A stretch of 37,153 nt of DNA from Ferruginibacter sp. (GCF_014377975.1 NZ_JACMOO010000215.1:1-37153), one strand, 5' to 3'; shown: positions 17,992 through 29,200, numbered from the stretch's first letter. The notes: generated by a model not told the origin, from the sequence alone. Made by a program: numbers and translations.

Positions 17992-19026
17992 ATGAAAAAT
18001 GATGTACACAATATATTGTGTTGCATATTTATACTGCTATCATCGTTGCAGGTGACTGGGCAGGATATACATTTTTCCCAATTTTTCGAAACTCCACTTT
18101 TGCGTAACCCGGCACTGGCAGGGCTTTTTTCAGGCGACCTTCGTTTACAATCCGTTTACAGAACACAATGGCAAAGCGTAACAGTACCTTACCAGACCGT
18201 TTCATTAAATGGCGAATATAAAATAGCCGTTGGTAAAAGCGAAGATTACCTTACGGTTGGTGGTCAAATTTTATATGATAAGGCAGGTGACATCGCACTA
18301 ACGGCAACACATGTATTACCCGCATTAAATTACCACAAATCTTTAAGCGAGGAAAAAAATATATACCTCTCCCTGGGATTTATGGGTGGCATAGTACAAC
18401 GTAGATTAGACCGCAGTAAAATTACTACCAACAGTCAGTTTGATGGTAACAGTTACAATGAAGGCCTTGCTAACGGAGAAACGTTCAATAAAAATGCCTA
18501 CACTTATTTTGATGGTACTGCCGGTTTAAGTTTTAATGCGCAGTTAGGAGGTAATCCGGACAACAATATGTATGCAGGCGCTGCTTATCATCATTTTAAT
18601 AAGGCTGCTAAAATTTCATTTTACGGCAACAGCAGTTTAGAGATGATACCCAAGTGGGTTTACTCAGGCGGTGTAAGATTAAGCACTGCAGAAAACTCAT
18701 ATATCACCATTGAAGGCGATTACAGTAAACAGGGCCCGTACACGGAAATGGTAGCAGCTTTAATGTATACGTTTAAATTAGATGATGCAGATGCACCAAA
18801 ATATTTGTTACATGGTGGTGCAGTTGTACGCTGGAACGATGCAATTATTCCGGTAGGAAAAATAGAAATGAAACCACTGTCCATATCGGTAAGTTACGAC
18901 GCCAATATTTCAAAACTATCCGCCACAAGTTCGGGAAGGGGTGGATTGGAAGTAGGTATTTCTTATCAAAAATATATTAATAAAGATAATAGCAGTAAAG
19001 AAGCAGTTCGCTGCCCGAGATTTTAA
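17992..19026 (+). CDS. PorP/SprF-family type IX secretion outer-membrane protein
   Basis: A 344-residue outer-membrane protein. A signal peptide of about 24 residues ends with VTGQ. The mature N-terminus DIHFSQFFETPLLRNPALAG is the hallmark of the PorP/SprF family, followed by YRTQWQSVTVPYQTVS. The rest is beta-rich with GG-turns as expected for a barrel. Family members commonly sit next to a gene for a type-B cargo protein and are needed to deliver or anchor it, as SprF does for SprB. Here the cargo is most likely the PKD protein ending at 17759. A strong terminator at 19114-19137 ends the two-gene locus. Confidence 0.92.
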   Translation: MKNDVHNILCCIFILLSSLQVTGQDIHFSQFFETPLLRNPALAGLFSGDLRLQSVYRTQWQSVTVPYQTVSLNGEYKIAVGKSEDYLTVGGQILYDKAGDIALTATHVLPALNYHKSLSEEKNIYLSLGFMGGIVQRRLDRSKITTNSQFDGNSYNEGLANGETFNKNAYTYFDGTAGLSFNAQLGGNPDNNMYAGAAYHHFNKAAKISFYGNSSLEMIPKWVYSGGVRLSTAENSYITIEGDYSKQGPYTEMVAALMYTFKLDDADAPKYLLHGGAVVRWNDAIIPVGKIEMKPLSISVSYDANISKLSATSSGRGGLEVGISYQKYINKDNSSKEAVRCPRF

Positions 19027-19113
19027 ATTTTTTGTTCTGTACTTTCTAATTTTCAAGACTCGTGTCCTAACACCAAGAGCTTTTGTTTTTATGGATTGTT
19101 TGGATAACAAGAG

Positions 19114-19137
19114 CCCCCTTTTTAAGGGGGTTTTTTT
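19114..19137 (+). terminator. Rho-independent terminator after the PorP/SprF-like gene
   Basis: CCCCCTT at 19114-19120, a TTT loop, AAGGGGG at 19124-19130 and seven T's. It lies 87 bp after the stop codon. Confidence 0.85.
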
Positions 19138-19309
19138 GTGTGCCTGCAATTGAGCTAAACGTACTTATTTATGTGGTTATATTTTAAGTTCAACTGAATG
19201 ATGCAATATGTTGCCACCGCAGTGATTTATGCTACTATGAGAAAAAAATCAACAAACAAAAAATGGCGGGTATCTGTTTTACAATTAATTTTAACTAAAT
19301 AATTTTTTT

Positions 19310-20923
19310 ATGAACAGAAGACTTTTTTTACGCACTGGTTCGCTGGCAGGATTGACATTAACCACCGCAGGATTGACGGCATTGGATAATACAAAATCAT
19401 TAAAAGACAGCGCAACCAATCAGCAGGGCAGGTTTGAACTGGAGGAAATTACAATAGATGAACTTCAACAAAAAATGAAAAGCGGCCAAACCAGTTCAGT
19501 TACTATTACACAGCTTTACTTAAACCGCATTGCTTTAATTGATAAGGCTGGTCCCACAATCAATGCCGTTATAGAAATAAATAAAGATGCGCTGGCAATT
19601 GCAGCGGCAATGGATAAGGAAAGAAAAGCCGGTAAAATAAGAGGCCCTTTACATGGCATTCCTGTTTTGATAAAAGACAATATTAACACAGGCGATAAAA
19701 TGATGACTACAGCAGGTGCCCTGGCCATGACAGGAAATATTGCTGCAAAAGATGCCTTCATTGTTGAGCAGTTGAGAGCCGCAGGAGCTGTGCTATTGGG
19801 TAAAACCAATTTGAGTGAATGGGCCAATTTTCGCAGCAGTAGAAGCACCAGTGGCTGGAGCAGCCGGGGTGGCCAAACCAAATGCCCTTACATTACAGAC
19901 CGCAATCCTTCAGGTTCAAGCGCTGGCTCGGGCGCTGCTGCCGCAGCCAGCCTTTGTGCCGTTGCAATAGGTACAGAAACCGATGGATCAATTGTTTCGC
20001 CCGCTGCAGTAAATGGTTTGGTTGGTATAAAACCTACGGTAGGTTTATGGAGCCGTTCAGGTATTATCCCTATTTCGGCCACACAGGATACTGCAGGCCC
20101 GATGGCACGTACCGTAAGGGACGCAGCGATTTTATTAGGAGCATTAACGGGGGTTGACAGCAAAGATGCTGTTACGATGCAAAGCGAGGGGAAGTACCAC
20201 AAAGACTATACAGGTTTTTTAGATGCCGGCAGTTTAAAAGGCAAACGCATTGGCATTGAAAAAATGCATTTAAAAGGAAATGAAAAAGTAGTAACCCTGT
20301 TGCGGCAAGCCATGGCGTTAATGGAAAAACAAGGTGCCATACTGGTGGAAGTTGAAATACTGAAAAGCATTGCTGAACTGGGCGATGCAGAATTTACTGT
20401 GTTGCAATATGAATTTAAGGAGGGTGTAAACAGCTATCTTGCTACAGCCAATTGTAAAATGAAATCATTGCAGGATGTGATAGATTTTAACCTGCAAAAC
20501 GAAAGCAGGGCTATGCCCTATTTTAAACAGGAAACATTGATCAGCAGCCAGGCAAAGGGCAATCTTGACACCAAAGAGTATACAGATGCACTGGCAAAAT
20601 CGTTAAGCTCCAGAACATTGATTGGTAACCTTATGAAAGAACAGCAATTAGATGCAGTGTGTGGCGTAACAAACGGTTTAGCTTGTTGCATCGACCTGAT
20701 TAATGGCGATTACGATACTGGCTTTTCATTCTCTACACCCGCCGCCGTAGCTGGTTTTCCACACATTACCGTACCCATGGGATTTGTACATGAACTACCC
20801 CTGGGTATTTCATTTTTTGGTACAGCATACACCGAACCTGCTTTATTGGGCATAGCTTATGCTTACGAGCAGGCTTCTAAAAAAAGAAATAAACCAACTT
20901 TTAAGGCTGATTTATTGAAGTAA
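19310..20923 (+). CDS. Exported amidase (amidase signature family)
   Basis: A 537-residue member of the amidase-signature hydrolases, which cleave amide bonds with a Ser-cisSer-Lys triad. The likely catalytic residues are K122 (PVLIKDN), S203 in the Gly/Ser-rich PSGSSAGSGAAAA block and nucleophile S227 in TETDGSIVSPAAVNG. The N-terminus MNRRLFLRTGSLAGLTLTTA has a twin-arginine motif and hydrophobic segment, so Tat export to the periplasm is likely. The homologous subunit GatA is shorter and not exported, so this is not the GatA partner of the gatC at 2888. The substrate is unknown. It stands alone between a terminator and the convergent ribBA gene. Confidence 0.9.
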   Translation: MNRRLFLRTGSLAGLTLTTAGLTALDNTKSLKDSATNQQGRFELEEITIDELQQKMKSGQTSSVTITQLYLNRIALIDKAGPTINAVIEINKDALAIAAAMDKERKAGKIRGPLHGIPVLIKDNINTGDKMMTTAGALAMTGNIAAKDAFIVEQLRAAGAVLLGKTNLSEWANFRSSRSTSGWSSRGGQTKCPYITDRNPSGSSAGSGAAAAASLCAVAIGTETDGSIVSPAAVNGLVGIKPTVGLWSRSGIIPISATQDTAGPMARTVRDAAILLGALTGVDSKDAVTMQSEGKYHKDYTGFLDAGSLKGKRIGIEKMHLKGNEKVVTLLRQAMALMEKQGAILVEVEILKSIAELGDAEFTVLQYEFKEGVNSYLATANCKMKSLQDVIDFNLQNESRAMPYFKQETLISSQAKGNLDTKEYTDALAKSLSSRTLIGNLMKEQQLDAVCGVTNGLACCIDLINGDYDTGFSFSTPAAVAGFPHITVPMGFVHELPLGISFFGTAYTEPALLGIAYAYEQASKKRNKPTFKADLLK

Positions 20924-21052
20924 GTTGATTGAAGGATTTATAGAATTGATTTGATGTCTTTTCTCTTTTTAAATAATCCTGTTAAATAAATCATGCATCA
21001 AAATCTGATAGCTGCAGGATGCCATGGTAGTGATATTAAATTTTAAATGGTA

Positions 21053-22258
21053 TTATTGTTTACTCATAATATCATGCCCCATTTTATCTCTTTTGGTAGT
21101 AAGGTATTTTTCATTGTGCTTATTGGCTTTAATTTCAATAGCAATGGTTTCCACCACTTCCAGTCCGTAACCCAATAAGCCGGCACGTTTACGTGGGTTG
21201 TTGCTCATCAGTTTCATTTTGCTAATGCCCAAATGCCGCAGTATTTGTGCACCCACTCCATAATCTCTTTCGTCCATACCAAAACCCAGTTGCAGGTTAG
21301 CCTCAACGGTATCAAGGCCCTGTTCCTGTAGCTTATAAGCTTTCAATTTATTGATTAAGCCAATGCCCCTACCCTCCTGGTTCATGTACAGTACAAGCCC
21401 TTTGCCGGCTGCTTCTATCATTTTTAAAGCTTTGTGCAACTGATCACCACAATCGCAGCGAAGAGAGCCCAATATATCCCCCGTCATACAGCTACTATGT
21501 ACCCTCACCATTACCGGTTCATCTTTTTCCCAGTCACCTTTTTTTATAGCCAGGTGTATTTCGCCGGTGTTTAATTGTTTAAAAGCAATCAGTTCAAAAA
21601 TGCCGTATTTGGTTGGCATCTGTACCCTTTCTTCTTCCTGAATCAATGTTTCTTTACTAAGCCGGTAGGCAATCAGATCTTTTATGGATACCACTTTAAG
21701 ATCAAATTTTTTGGCTATTTTTTTTAATTGCGGTAACCGGGCCATGGAGCCGTCTTCATTCATAATTTCCACCAACACCCCTGCTGCCTCAAAGCCGGCG
21801 AGTCTTGCCAGGTCAATGGTAGCTTCGGTATGGCCGGATCTTCTTAATACTCCACCCTTTCTTGCCCTTAATGGAAAAATATGCCCGGGGCGGCCAAGAT
21901 CCTGAGGTTTTGTAGATGGATCCACCAGTGCCTGTACAGTTTTAGCCCTGTCGTGAGCCGATATACCCGTAGTACATCCGTTACCCAAAAGATCCACACT
22001 TACTGTAAAAGGGGTTGCATGCAGGGAAGTATTATCGCTTACCATCGCCTGCAGATTTAAGGCATCACAACGTTCCTCCGACAACGGAACACAAATAAGA
22101 CCCCTTCCGTACCTGCTCATAAAATTGATGATAGCCGGCGTAACATTTTGTGCAGCGGTTATAAAATCGCCTTCATTTTCCCTGTCTTCATCATCAACCA
22201 CTATTACCAGTTTACCAAATTTTATATCTTCAATGGCACTTTCAATACTATCTAACAT
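21053..22258 (-). CDS. ribBA: Bifunctional DHBP synthase / GTP cyclohydrolase II
   Basis: Supplies both branches of riboflavin synthesis. The N-terminal half (about 1-200) makes 3,4-dihydroxy-2-butanone 4-phosphate from ribulose 5-phosphate and contains the acidic loop [10 protein letters not shown] (22-31) and SGHTEA with H143. The C-terminal half (about 205-401) is GTP cyclohydrolase II with zinc ligands C257, C268 and C270 ([17 protein letters not shown]) and EGRGIGL (295-301). Both active sites look intact. The start [16 protein letters not shown] is standard. Only about 20 bp separate the promoter box from the ATG, so there is no room for an FMN riboswitch in that leader. Confidence 0.96.
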   Translation of the reverse strand: MLDSIESAIEDIKFGKLVIVVDDEDRENEGDFITAAQNVTPAIINFMSRYGRGLICVPLSEERCDALNLQAMVSDNTSLHATPFTVSVDLLGNGCTTGISAHDRAKTVQALVDPSTKPQDLGRPGHIFPLRARKGGVLRRSGHTEATIDLARLAGFEAAGVLVEIMNEDGSMARLPQLKKIAKKFDLKVVSIKDLIAYRLSKETLIQEEERVQMPTKYGIFELIAFKQLNTGEIHLAIKKGDWEKDEPVMVRVHSSCMTGDILGSLRCDCGDQLHKALKMIEAAGKGLVLYMNQEGRGIGLINKLKAYKLQEQGLDTVEANLQLGFGMDERDYGVGAQILRHLGISKMKLMSNNPRKRAGLLGYGLEVVETIAIEIKANKHNEKYLTTKRDKMGHDIMSKQ

Positions 22259-22278
22259 CAGTTATATTTTATTTTTTG

Positions 22279-22286
22279 CAAAGTTA
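22279..22286 (-). promoter_or_regulatory. Bacteroidota -7 box of ribBA
   Basis: On the minus strand TAACTTTG matches TAnnTTTG and ends 20 bp before the ribBA ATG. No clear -33 TTTG is seen at the expected distance. Confidence 0.45.
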
Positions 22287-22444
22287 ACAAGGTTTATCCT
22301 TTGCTGATTAGGTTGGTGTTGCGGAATAAGAAATAGTTTGTGGTAAAGCAGCGTTCAACAATATATCAATGCCTTTACGATTTGACAACCCCAATAAACA
22401 TTTGTATCCAAGCTTTAGTTTCTTTTCCTACCTAAAAAAAAGAT

Positions 22445-25400
22445 ATGCATATTAAAAAAATTCTTTTCCTCCTTTTACTCTGTTGTGCAGGTTCATTTAC
22501 AGTGAGTGCACAGGTTACTACCAGCAGCTTTGTCGGTTATGTAAAAGCTGAAAATGGCGCAGCTTTGGCAGGAGCCACTATTACAGCCATTCACCAACCC
22601 ACGGGAACTAAATATATTACTATCAGTAAAAAAGATGGAAATTTTACCATCCCTAATACCGTAATTGGCGGCCCTTATCAGTTAACAATAGAATCTGTTG
22701 GTTACAACAAACAAATAATTGAAAATATTACTTTAAACCTGGGAGAACCTTATACTGTAGATGTAGCATTAACGCCTGCTACTTTTGTTTTAAAAGAGGT
22801 AACTATTACATCTGCCAACCGTGCCAACCGTGCCAAAACAGGGGCAAGTACAATTTTTAACAGCAAACAAATTACCACTTTGCCCTCTATTTCAAGAAGT
22901 ATTACAGACTTTACCAGGTTAACCCCACAGGCAAGCAGCGGCAATAGTTTTGCAGGAAGAGACGGAAGATTTAATAACCTGCAGATTGACGGAGCAAATT
23001 TGAATAATAATTTCGGGCTGAGTACAGACCCTCAGCCTGGTGGCGGTGCAAGCCCTGTTTCACTAGATGCACTTGACCAGATTTCTGTAAACATTGCACC
23101 GTATGATGTAAGACAATCTGGTTTTACCGGAGCAGGTTTAAACATTACAACTAAAAGCGGAACTAACACTTTACATGGCACGGCCTACGGATTTTACCGC
23201 GATCAAAGCTTTAATGGAAAAAATATTGGAAGCACAGTATTGACCCCAATACCGCAAAAAAATAAAGTGTATGGCGCAAGCCTTGGAGGGGCAATCATTA
23301 AAAATAAATTATTTTTCTTTTTAAATGCCGAATGGGAAAACGCTTCTCAGCCCAATCCAAATACTTTTGTTCCGCAGGGTTCTGCTGCATCTGGCCAGCC
23401 CTCCGCTGCTCCGAAGGATTCTTTAGATAAATTCAAAGATGCCTTGAAATCCAAATACAATTATGATGCAGGTGTTTATGATAACAGACCGAATTTTGTT
23501 ACCAAAAACCGAAAGTTTCTTGCCAAGATTAACTGGAACATCAATAACATACACAAGCTTGTTTTGAAGTACAGTGATTTTAAAGGAAGCGACCAATCTG
23601 GATTGAATGGCAGTAGTGTACCCAACAGTGGTGCAGGAGGTTTTTTTATTGGTTCAGCAGCTTCTCAAACAAGATTACCTAACAATAGAAACAGCAACCA
23701 GTCAATTGCTTTTTCCAATTCTGATTATGCAACAGATCACATCGTAAAATCTGCCACACTGGAACTGAACAGTAATTTTAATAGCCGCATTTCTAACCAA
23801 TTGTTATTTGCGTATACACATATTAACGACGTGAGAAATAGCCCTGGTGGAGTTTTTCCTACCATTGAAATATTTGATACCACCGGTTTAATACCTGGCA
23901 TCACAAAAAACAGGAATTACATGAGTGCCGGTACTGATCCTTTTACAAGAAACAATGAAGTGATCAATAACGTGGCTACAATCACAGACAACTTTACGTT
24001 GTTTGCAGGAAAGCATACTTTAACAGCAGGTGCAACTTACGAATATCAAAAAGTAGGCAATTCATTTATGGGTGGGTCAGAAAGCTATTACATGTATAAC
24101 AGCCTCAATGATTTTATAACCGATAACCGTCCTGCATTTTTCTCTTACACCTATTCACTCGTTCCGGGACAGCCCAAAGTATTTTCTGCCGATTTAAAAA
24201 TTGGCCAATTGGGTGTGTATGTACAGGATGAATATAACCCCAGTTCAAATTTTAAATTAACATTCGGTATAAGAGCTGATGTGCCTACTTATTTGAAGCA
24301 ACCGATTGAAAACCCCGCCATCACTGCTTTACAATTGCCCGACAAAAATGGTAATCTAACTAATTTCAATACGGGGAAATGGCCAAAATCTACCATATTG
24401 CTTTCGCCTCGTATTGGCTTCAGGTGGAAAGTGCCTGATGAAAATAGCCTGGTTATTCGTGGCGGAACAGGTATTTTTACAGGTAAAATACCCTTTGTAT
24501 TTTTAACCAACATGCCTAGTAGCAGCGGAGTTTATCAGAACGGTGCAGTGCTGAATACCGCAGCGGCTTTAACGGGTATAACCTTCAACCCAAACCCGGA
24601 TGCTTATATAGATAAATTTCCGCCAACTGCAACAACAAAAGCCCCCGGGAGTTTTGTATTAATTGACCGGAATTTTAAATTTCCACAGGTGTTCAGAACC
24701 AATTTTGGCATTGACAAGCAATTTGGAAATGGCTTTATTTTTACCTGGGATGTGATGTACACAAAAGATTTGAATGCGGTAAAAATGCGCAATGCCAATT
24801 TAAAAGATCCGGGTAATAATTTATCCGGCCTAGATAACAGGGCTTACTATCCTTCAACTACAATTGCAGCAGATAAATTTGTATATCCAAACCTGGCTGG
24901 AACTGGCCGCGGAGGAACGGCTATTATTCTTGAAAACACTAATAAAGGATACTCATTTTCAAATACCTTTCAATTATCAAAAGCATTTACAAAAGGATTT
25001 TATGGTTCTGTAGCCTATACCTACACAGTGGCCACAGAAGTTAGTCCAAACCCCGGATCACAGGCCACTTCGGCCTGGCAGTCTATTATTAACAGGGGCA
25101 CGCCCAACAGTGAAGAATTGTATAATTCTGCTTACTCTGTACCACACCGTATTGTTGGTTCATTGTCATACCGGTTCGAATATGCCCATCACCTGGCAAG
25201 TACCATTTCTTTATTTTATGAAGGGAATGCCCAGTCAAGATTTAGTTATATAATTGGTGGTGACCTGAATGGTGATGGCAACAACGCATCTGACCTGATG
25301 TTTATTTATGCCAAAGGTTCTGACATAAATTTTGCGGATGTTAAAAACACAGATGGTTCAATTAAATATTCCATTGCAACACAGCAGGCGGCATACGATC

Positions 25401-25777
25401 AGTTGGTGAGTAATACCCCTTATTTAAAAAATCATGTTGGCCAATATGCCGAAAGAAATTCAGCGTTAACACCTTGGTACAACCGGCTGGATATGCGTTT
25501 TCTGCAAGACTTCTTTATAACCGCTGGTCAAACAAAGCATAACCTCCAGTTTAGCGTGGATATCATTAATCTTCCTAACCTGCTTGATAAAAATGCGGGT
25601 GCAAAAGATTTGTATACTATCAATAATCCGCTCTCCTACAAATTTATCAATGCCAGCAAAGCTCCGGTGTATAACCTGGCAGAATTCAATGGCAGATTGG
25701 TAACAACTCCATTTCAAAAAAATATATCCAATCTTAGTACCTGGGGCATGCAACTTGGCTTAAGATATAGCTTTTAA
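22445..25777 (+). CDS. Oar-like TonB-dependent receptor / outer-membrane beta-barrel, copy 1
   Basis: A 1110-residue outer-membrane protein. A signal peptide (1-23, ending VSAQ) is followed by a carboxypeptidase-regulatory-like Ig fold (about 25-115; KDGNFTIPNTVIGGPYQLTIESVGY) and a plug region with LPSISRSITDFTRLTP, NLQIDGANLNNNFG and APYDVRQSGFTGAGLNITTK. A long barrel then ends MQLGLRYSF with a C-terminal Phe typical of barrels. This architecture is that of Oar/TonB-dependent-receptor-like proteins; the ligand is unknown and no SusD partner is adjacent. A 9-bp micro-repeat (GCCAACCGT twice) sits near 22814-22831. It is terminated by the hairpin at 25797. It is clearly paralogous to the protein at 26220-29483. 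Confidence 0.9.
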   Translation: MHIKKILFLLLLCCAGSFTVSAQVTTSSFVGYVKAENGAALAGATITAIHQPTGTKYITISKKDGNFTIPNTVIGGPYQLTIESVGYNKQIIENITLNLGEPYTVDVALTPATFVLKEVTITSANRANRAKTGASTIFNSKQITTLPSISRSITDFTRLTPQASSGNSFAGRDGRFNNLQIDGANLNNNFGLSTDPQPGGGASPVSLDALDQISVNIAPYDVRQSGFTGAGLNITTKSGTNTLHGTAYGFYRDQSFNGKNIGSTVLTPIPQKNKVYGASLGGAIIKNKLFFFLNAEWENASQPNPNTFVPQGSAASGQPSAAPKDSLDKFKDALKSKYNYDAGVYDNRPNFVTKNRKFLAKINWNINNIHKLVLKYSDFKGSDQSGLNGSSVPNSGAGGFFIGSAASQTRLPNNRNSNQSIAFSNSDYATDHIVKSATLELNSNFNSRISNQLLFAYTHINDVRNSPGGVFPTIEIFDTTGLIPGITKNRNYMSAGTDPFTRNNEVINNVATITDNFTLFAGKHTLTAGATYEYQKVGNSFMGGSESYYMYNSLNDFITDNRPAFFSYTYSLVPGQPKVFSADLKIGQLGVYVQDEYNPSSNFKLTFGIRADVPTYLKQPIENPAITALQLPDKNGNLTNFNTGKWPKSTILLSPRIGFRWKVPDENSLVIRGGTGIFTGKIPFVFLTNMPSSSGVYQNGAVLNTAAALTGITFNPNPDAYIDKFPPTATTKAPGSFVLIDRNFKFPQVFRTNFGIDKQFGNGFIFTWDVMYTKDLNAVKMRNANLKDPGNNLSGLDNRAYYPSTTIAADKFVYPNLAGTGRGGTAIILENTNKGYSFSNTFQLSKAFTKGFYGSVAYTYTVATEVSPNPGSQATSAWQSIINRGTPNSEELYNSAYSVPHRIVGSLSYRFEYAHHLASTISLFYEGNAQSRFSYIIGGDLNGDGNNASDLMFIYAKGSDINFADVKNTDGSIKYSIATQQAAYDQLVSNTPYLKNHVGQYAERNSALTPWYNRLDMRFLQDFFITAGQTKHNLQFSVDIINLPNLLDKNAGAKDLYTINNPLSYKFINASKAPVYNLAEFNGRLVTTPFQKNISNLSTWGMQLGLRYSF

Positions 25778-25796
25778 AGATTGAGGTGTTACAGGT

Positions 25797-25826
25797 AAAA
25801 CGCCCGGTAATTCCGGGCGTTTTTTT
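25797..25826 (+). terminator. Rho-independent terminator after Oar-like receptor 1
   Basis: AAAACGCCCGG at 25797-25807, loop TAATT, CCGGGCG at 25813-25819 and a run of seven T's. The GC-rich perfect stem lies 20 bp after the stop. Confidence 0.9.
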
Positions 25827-26158
25827 ATTGGCCTCAATCATTTAAAATTAGTAAAGTCTTGCGGGTAGCTTAACTGTTGAATGCTTATTTTAACCTGCCT
25901 GATCATCTGTATCCAGAAAAATTTTTTTATGTAAAACATAACAAATTCAGCAGTTATTTCCTTAAAAACAGGTACGAAAAATTCGTAACAATTTAATAAT
26001 ATTTTCCTTATTGATTATTCGTTTACTTAATGCGCATAATTGATGAAATAAATTTAACAAAATTGGCACATCACAGAATATTATTCAATGAAAAAACGAT
26101 GCTGACTTTTAAGTACTATATCGTAATAACGAGGTTAAAAATATTGTTAGAATTATAT
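25827..26158. other. AT-rich intergenic region with a small palindrome
   Basis: The 442-bp gap between the two receptor genes holds the terminator, an AT-rich stretch and a perfect inverted repeat TACGAA-AAA-TTCGTA at 25973-25987 that could be an operator. An open frame of 68 codons at 26030-26236 has no family resemblance, overlaps the next ATG and is not called as a gene. No RNA gene is recognised. Confidence 0.4.
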
Positions 26159-26166
26159 TATTTTTG
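26159..26166 (+). promoter_or_regulatory. Bacteroidota -7 box of Oar-like receptor 2
   Basis: TATTTTTG matches TAnnTTTG and ends 53 bp before the ATG at 26220. No TTTG is present at the ideal -33 spacing (nearest TTG at 26144), so confidence is limited. Confidence 0.4.
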
Positions 26167-26219
26167 CGCCGCTTGTCATATGAATATTAATATTTTTTCT
26201 AACAAAAATCTATCAACAA

Positions 26220-29200
26220 ATGACAAAAAAATTTAGTGTCCTTACTGCAATCTTTTTATTGCTTGGATTTTTAACATTTGCACAGGAAACCACCTCCGAA
26301 ATTCAGGGTATTGTAACAGATGGTACCGTTGCAGTAAGTAATGCAACCATTGTTGCAGTTCATGAGCCAAGCGGCACAAAATACAGTACTACCAGCCGTA
26401 AAGATGGCAGGTTTAACTTACCCAACCTGCGCATTGGCGGTCCTTACACTATTTCAGTTAGTTCGGTAGGGTACAAAGAAGAAAAACAGGACAATATATC
26501 TCTGTTATTAGGGCAGGAATTTAAGGCAGATTTTAAATTACAGCAAAGCACATCAACCCTTACAGAAGTGGTAATAACCGGCGCCACCCAAGGCAAGGTT
26601 TTTAATAGTAACCGAACCGGCAGCCAGGAAACCATCAGCCGCAGCCAGATTGAAAGGCTGCCAACAATCAGCAGATCTTTCAGTGATTTTACAAAACTTA
26701 CCCCTTCAGCAAACGGACAAAGTTTTGGTGGTGTCAGCGGTTCTTACAACAACCTTACCGTAGATGGTGCAAATTTTAATAATGCTTTTGGATTGGCCGG
26801 CAGTCTGGGGGGACAAACAAATTCACAGCCTATCAGCATAGATGCTGTTGAGCAAATACAGGTAAGTATTTCTCCCTATGATGTACGCCAGGGTAGCTTT
26901 ACAGGTGCAGGCATTAATAGTGTAACACGCAGTGGTACCAACAAATTTAAAGGTTCTGTTTATAATTTTTCCCGTTCTGAAAATACACAGGGATATAAAG
27001 TTAATGCCGCACAAGCAGTAAAAACTCCTATTGATTATAACCAGTTTGGGGCTTCAGTTGGTGGCCCGGTAATAAAAGATAAAGTGTTCTTTTTTGGAAG
27101 TTATGAGCAGGAAAAAATCAGCCTGCCCGGTTCTGCAACATTCAGGGCTGCAAAGCCAGGAGAAGTAGGAGATAACGTGAGTATATCACAGGCCAATACT
27201 ACAGATCTGGACGCTTTAAAATCTTTTTTGATCAGCAAGTTTAACTACGATCCGGGGCAATATGATAATTATAATTATAGAACAGAAAGTAAAAAAGCAA
27301 CAGTACGTTTTGACTGGAATATCAACAGGCAAAATACTTTCACTATAAAATATAATTACTTAAAATCGCTGAGAGACGCACCTGCCAGCAACAGCGGGGC
27401 ACAGGGTAGCCGGCAGCCAAGCAGCACAGGCATGCCTTTCAGCGGAAATGGTTATACCATCAACAATAATTTTAATATTTTTATTGCAGAATTAAACAGC
27501 CGTTTTGGTAACAGCGCAAGCAACAAACTACAGGTTGGGTATACTGCGTTAAGAGATTTCAGAGCCAGCCTGGGTGGTAAAAATTTTCCACTGGTGGATA
27601 TATTAAATGGCCAGGGCCAAACGCTTACTTCATTTGGATATGAGCCATTCACATACAACAATAAACTCAATTCAAATATTTTTCAGTTCTCAGATATTTT
27701 TACCATGTACAAAGGTGCTCATGAGATTACTTTAGGCACGCAGGATTTTGTAAAGAAATTTGAGAATGGTTTTGCGCCGAATTACAACGGGCTCTTTCGT
27801 TTTAATAACCTGGCAGATTTTTATACTGCTGCTAATAATCCTTTTGTGTCAGCCACACAGCCAGGATCGCCCACTGCTACATTGCGCCGTCTTTCTTATG
27901 CATCTACCAAAGATGGCAGTTTTCCCTTCGCTACAATCGGAGCTGTTGAGTTAGGATTTTTTGCACAGGATAAATGGCGTATCAAATCAAACTTTACGCT
28001 TACTTACGGTCTTCGGGCAGACTTACCCATTTTTGAAAATAAATTTACTACCAACGATAGTTTAAAAACACTGAGTTTTAGAAATGGTATTAAAGTAGAT
28101 GTGGGGCAAAAACCTCCAACAAATATTTTATGGAGCCCAAGGGTAGGTTTTAACTGGGATGTAAACAATGATAAAGTAACACAGGTCAGGGGCGGATTTG
28201 GAATATTCAGCGGCCCTCCGCCTTTTGTATGGATCAGCAACCAGGCAGGTAACAATGGTGTTCAGTTTGGCTCTTTTTCTTTTGGCAATGGAGCCACTGC
28301 CAACCAGCCATTTTCTCCTGATGTAAATGCATTCAGGCCACAAGGCGGTTTGTTATCTACCAGTTATAATATTGCTGTAACAGATAAAAATTTTAAATAT
28401 CCGCAAAATTTTAAAGCCAGTCTTGCAGTAGACAGAAGATTACCCGACAACTGGATGGTTACTGCAGAAGGAACCTACAACAAAGATATCAACGCAGTTT
28501 ATTTTCAGAATATAAACCTGCCTGCATCCGGTACTGCACTTGTTGGCGCTGATAACAGAATCCGTTACAGCAGTGCGCAGATTTATTCGGGTAATTCGCT
28601 TAGCAATCCCAATATAAGTGATGCTATTTTAATGAAAAATTCAAATAAAGGGTATGGATATTTCTTAACCCTGCAGGTACAAAAAACGTTGAAGAATTTT
28701 ACCGGTAGTGTAGCGTACACGTACGCCAAAGCAAAAACAGTTAATGATGGAGGTTCTATTGCACAAAGCAACTGGCGGGACAGGCCAATACAAGGTGATC
28801 CCAATGCAAATGAACTGGGCTATGCAAATTTTTATCAGCCTCACAGGGTAATTGCTTACGGTACTTACAGAAAAGAATATGCAAAATATTTTGCTACTTC
28901 GGTAGGGTTTACATTTGAAGCAGCGGCAAATGGTACAAGTTCATATACATACAACGGCGACGTCAATAATGATGGATCGGGCGGTAATAATGACCTTATT
29001 TATATTCCCAAAACCCAGTCAGAAATAGTGTTGGTTAAATCAAGCGCTACAGACCCAAGATCAACAGACCAGATATGGAACCAGTTGAATAATTTTATTG
29101 CGCAGGATGTTTATTTAAGTAAGAAAAGAGGAACCTATGCAGAGCGCAACGGTGCTTTAGCTCCTTACTTTAAAAAATTAAACATGAACGTAACCCAGGA

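Noticed and set aside
22259..22444. FMN riboswitch upstream of ribBA
   Set aside because: The leader between the -7 box and the ATG is about 20 bp, and no conserved RFN element sequence is visible.
26030..26236. Open frame of 68 codons upstream of Oar-like receptor 2
   Set aside because: Low-complexity AT-rich sequence with no family resemblance; it overlaps the receptor start and covers the likely promoter.
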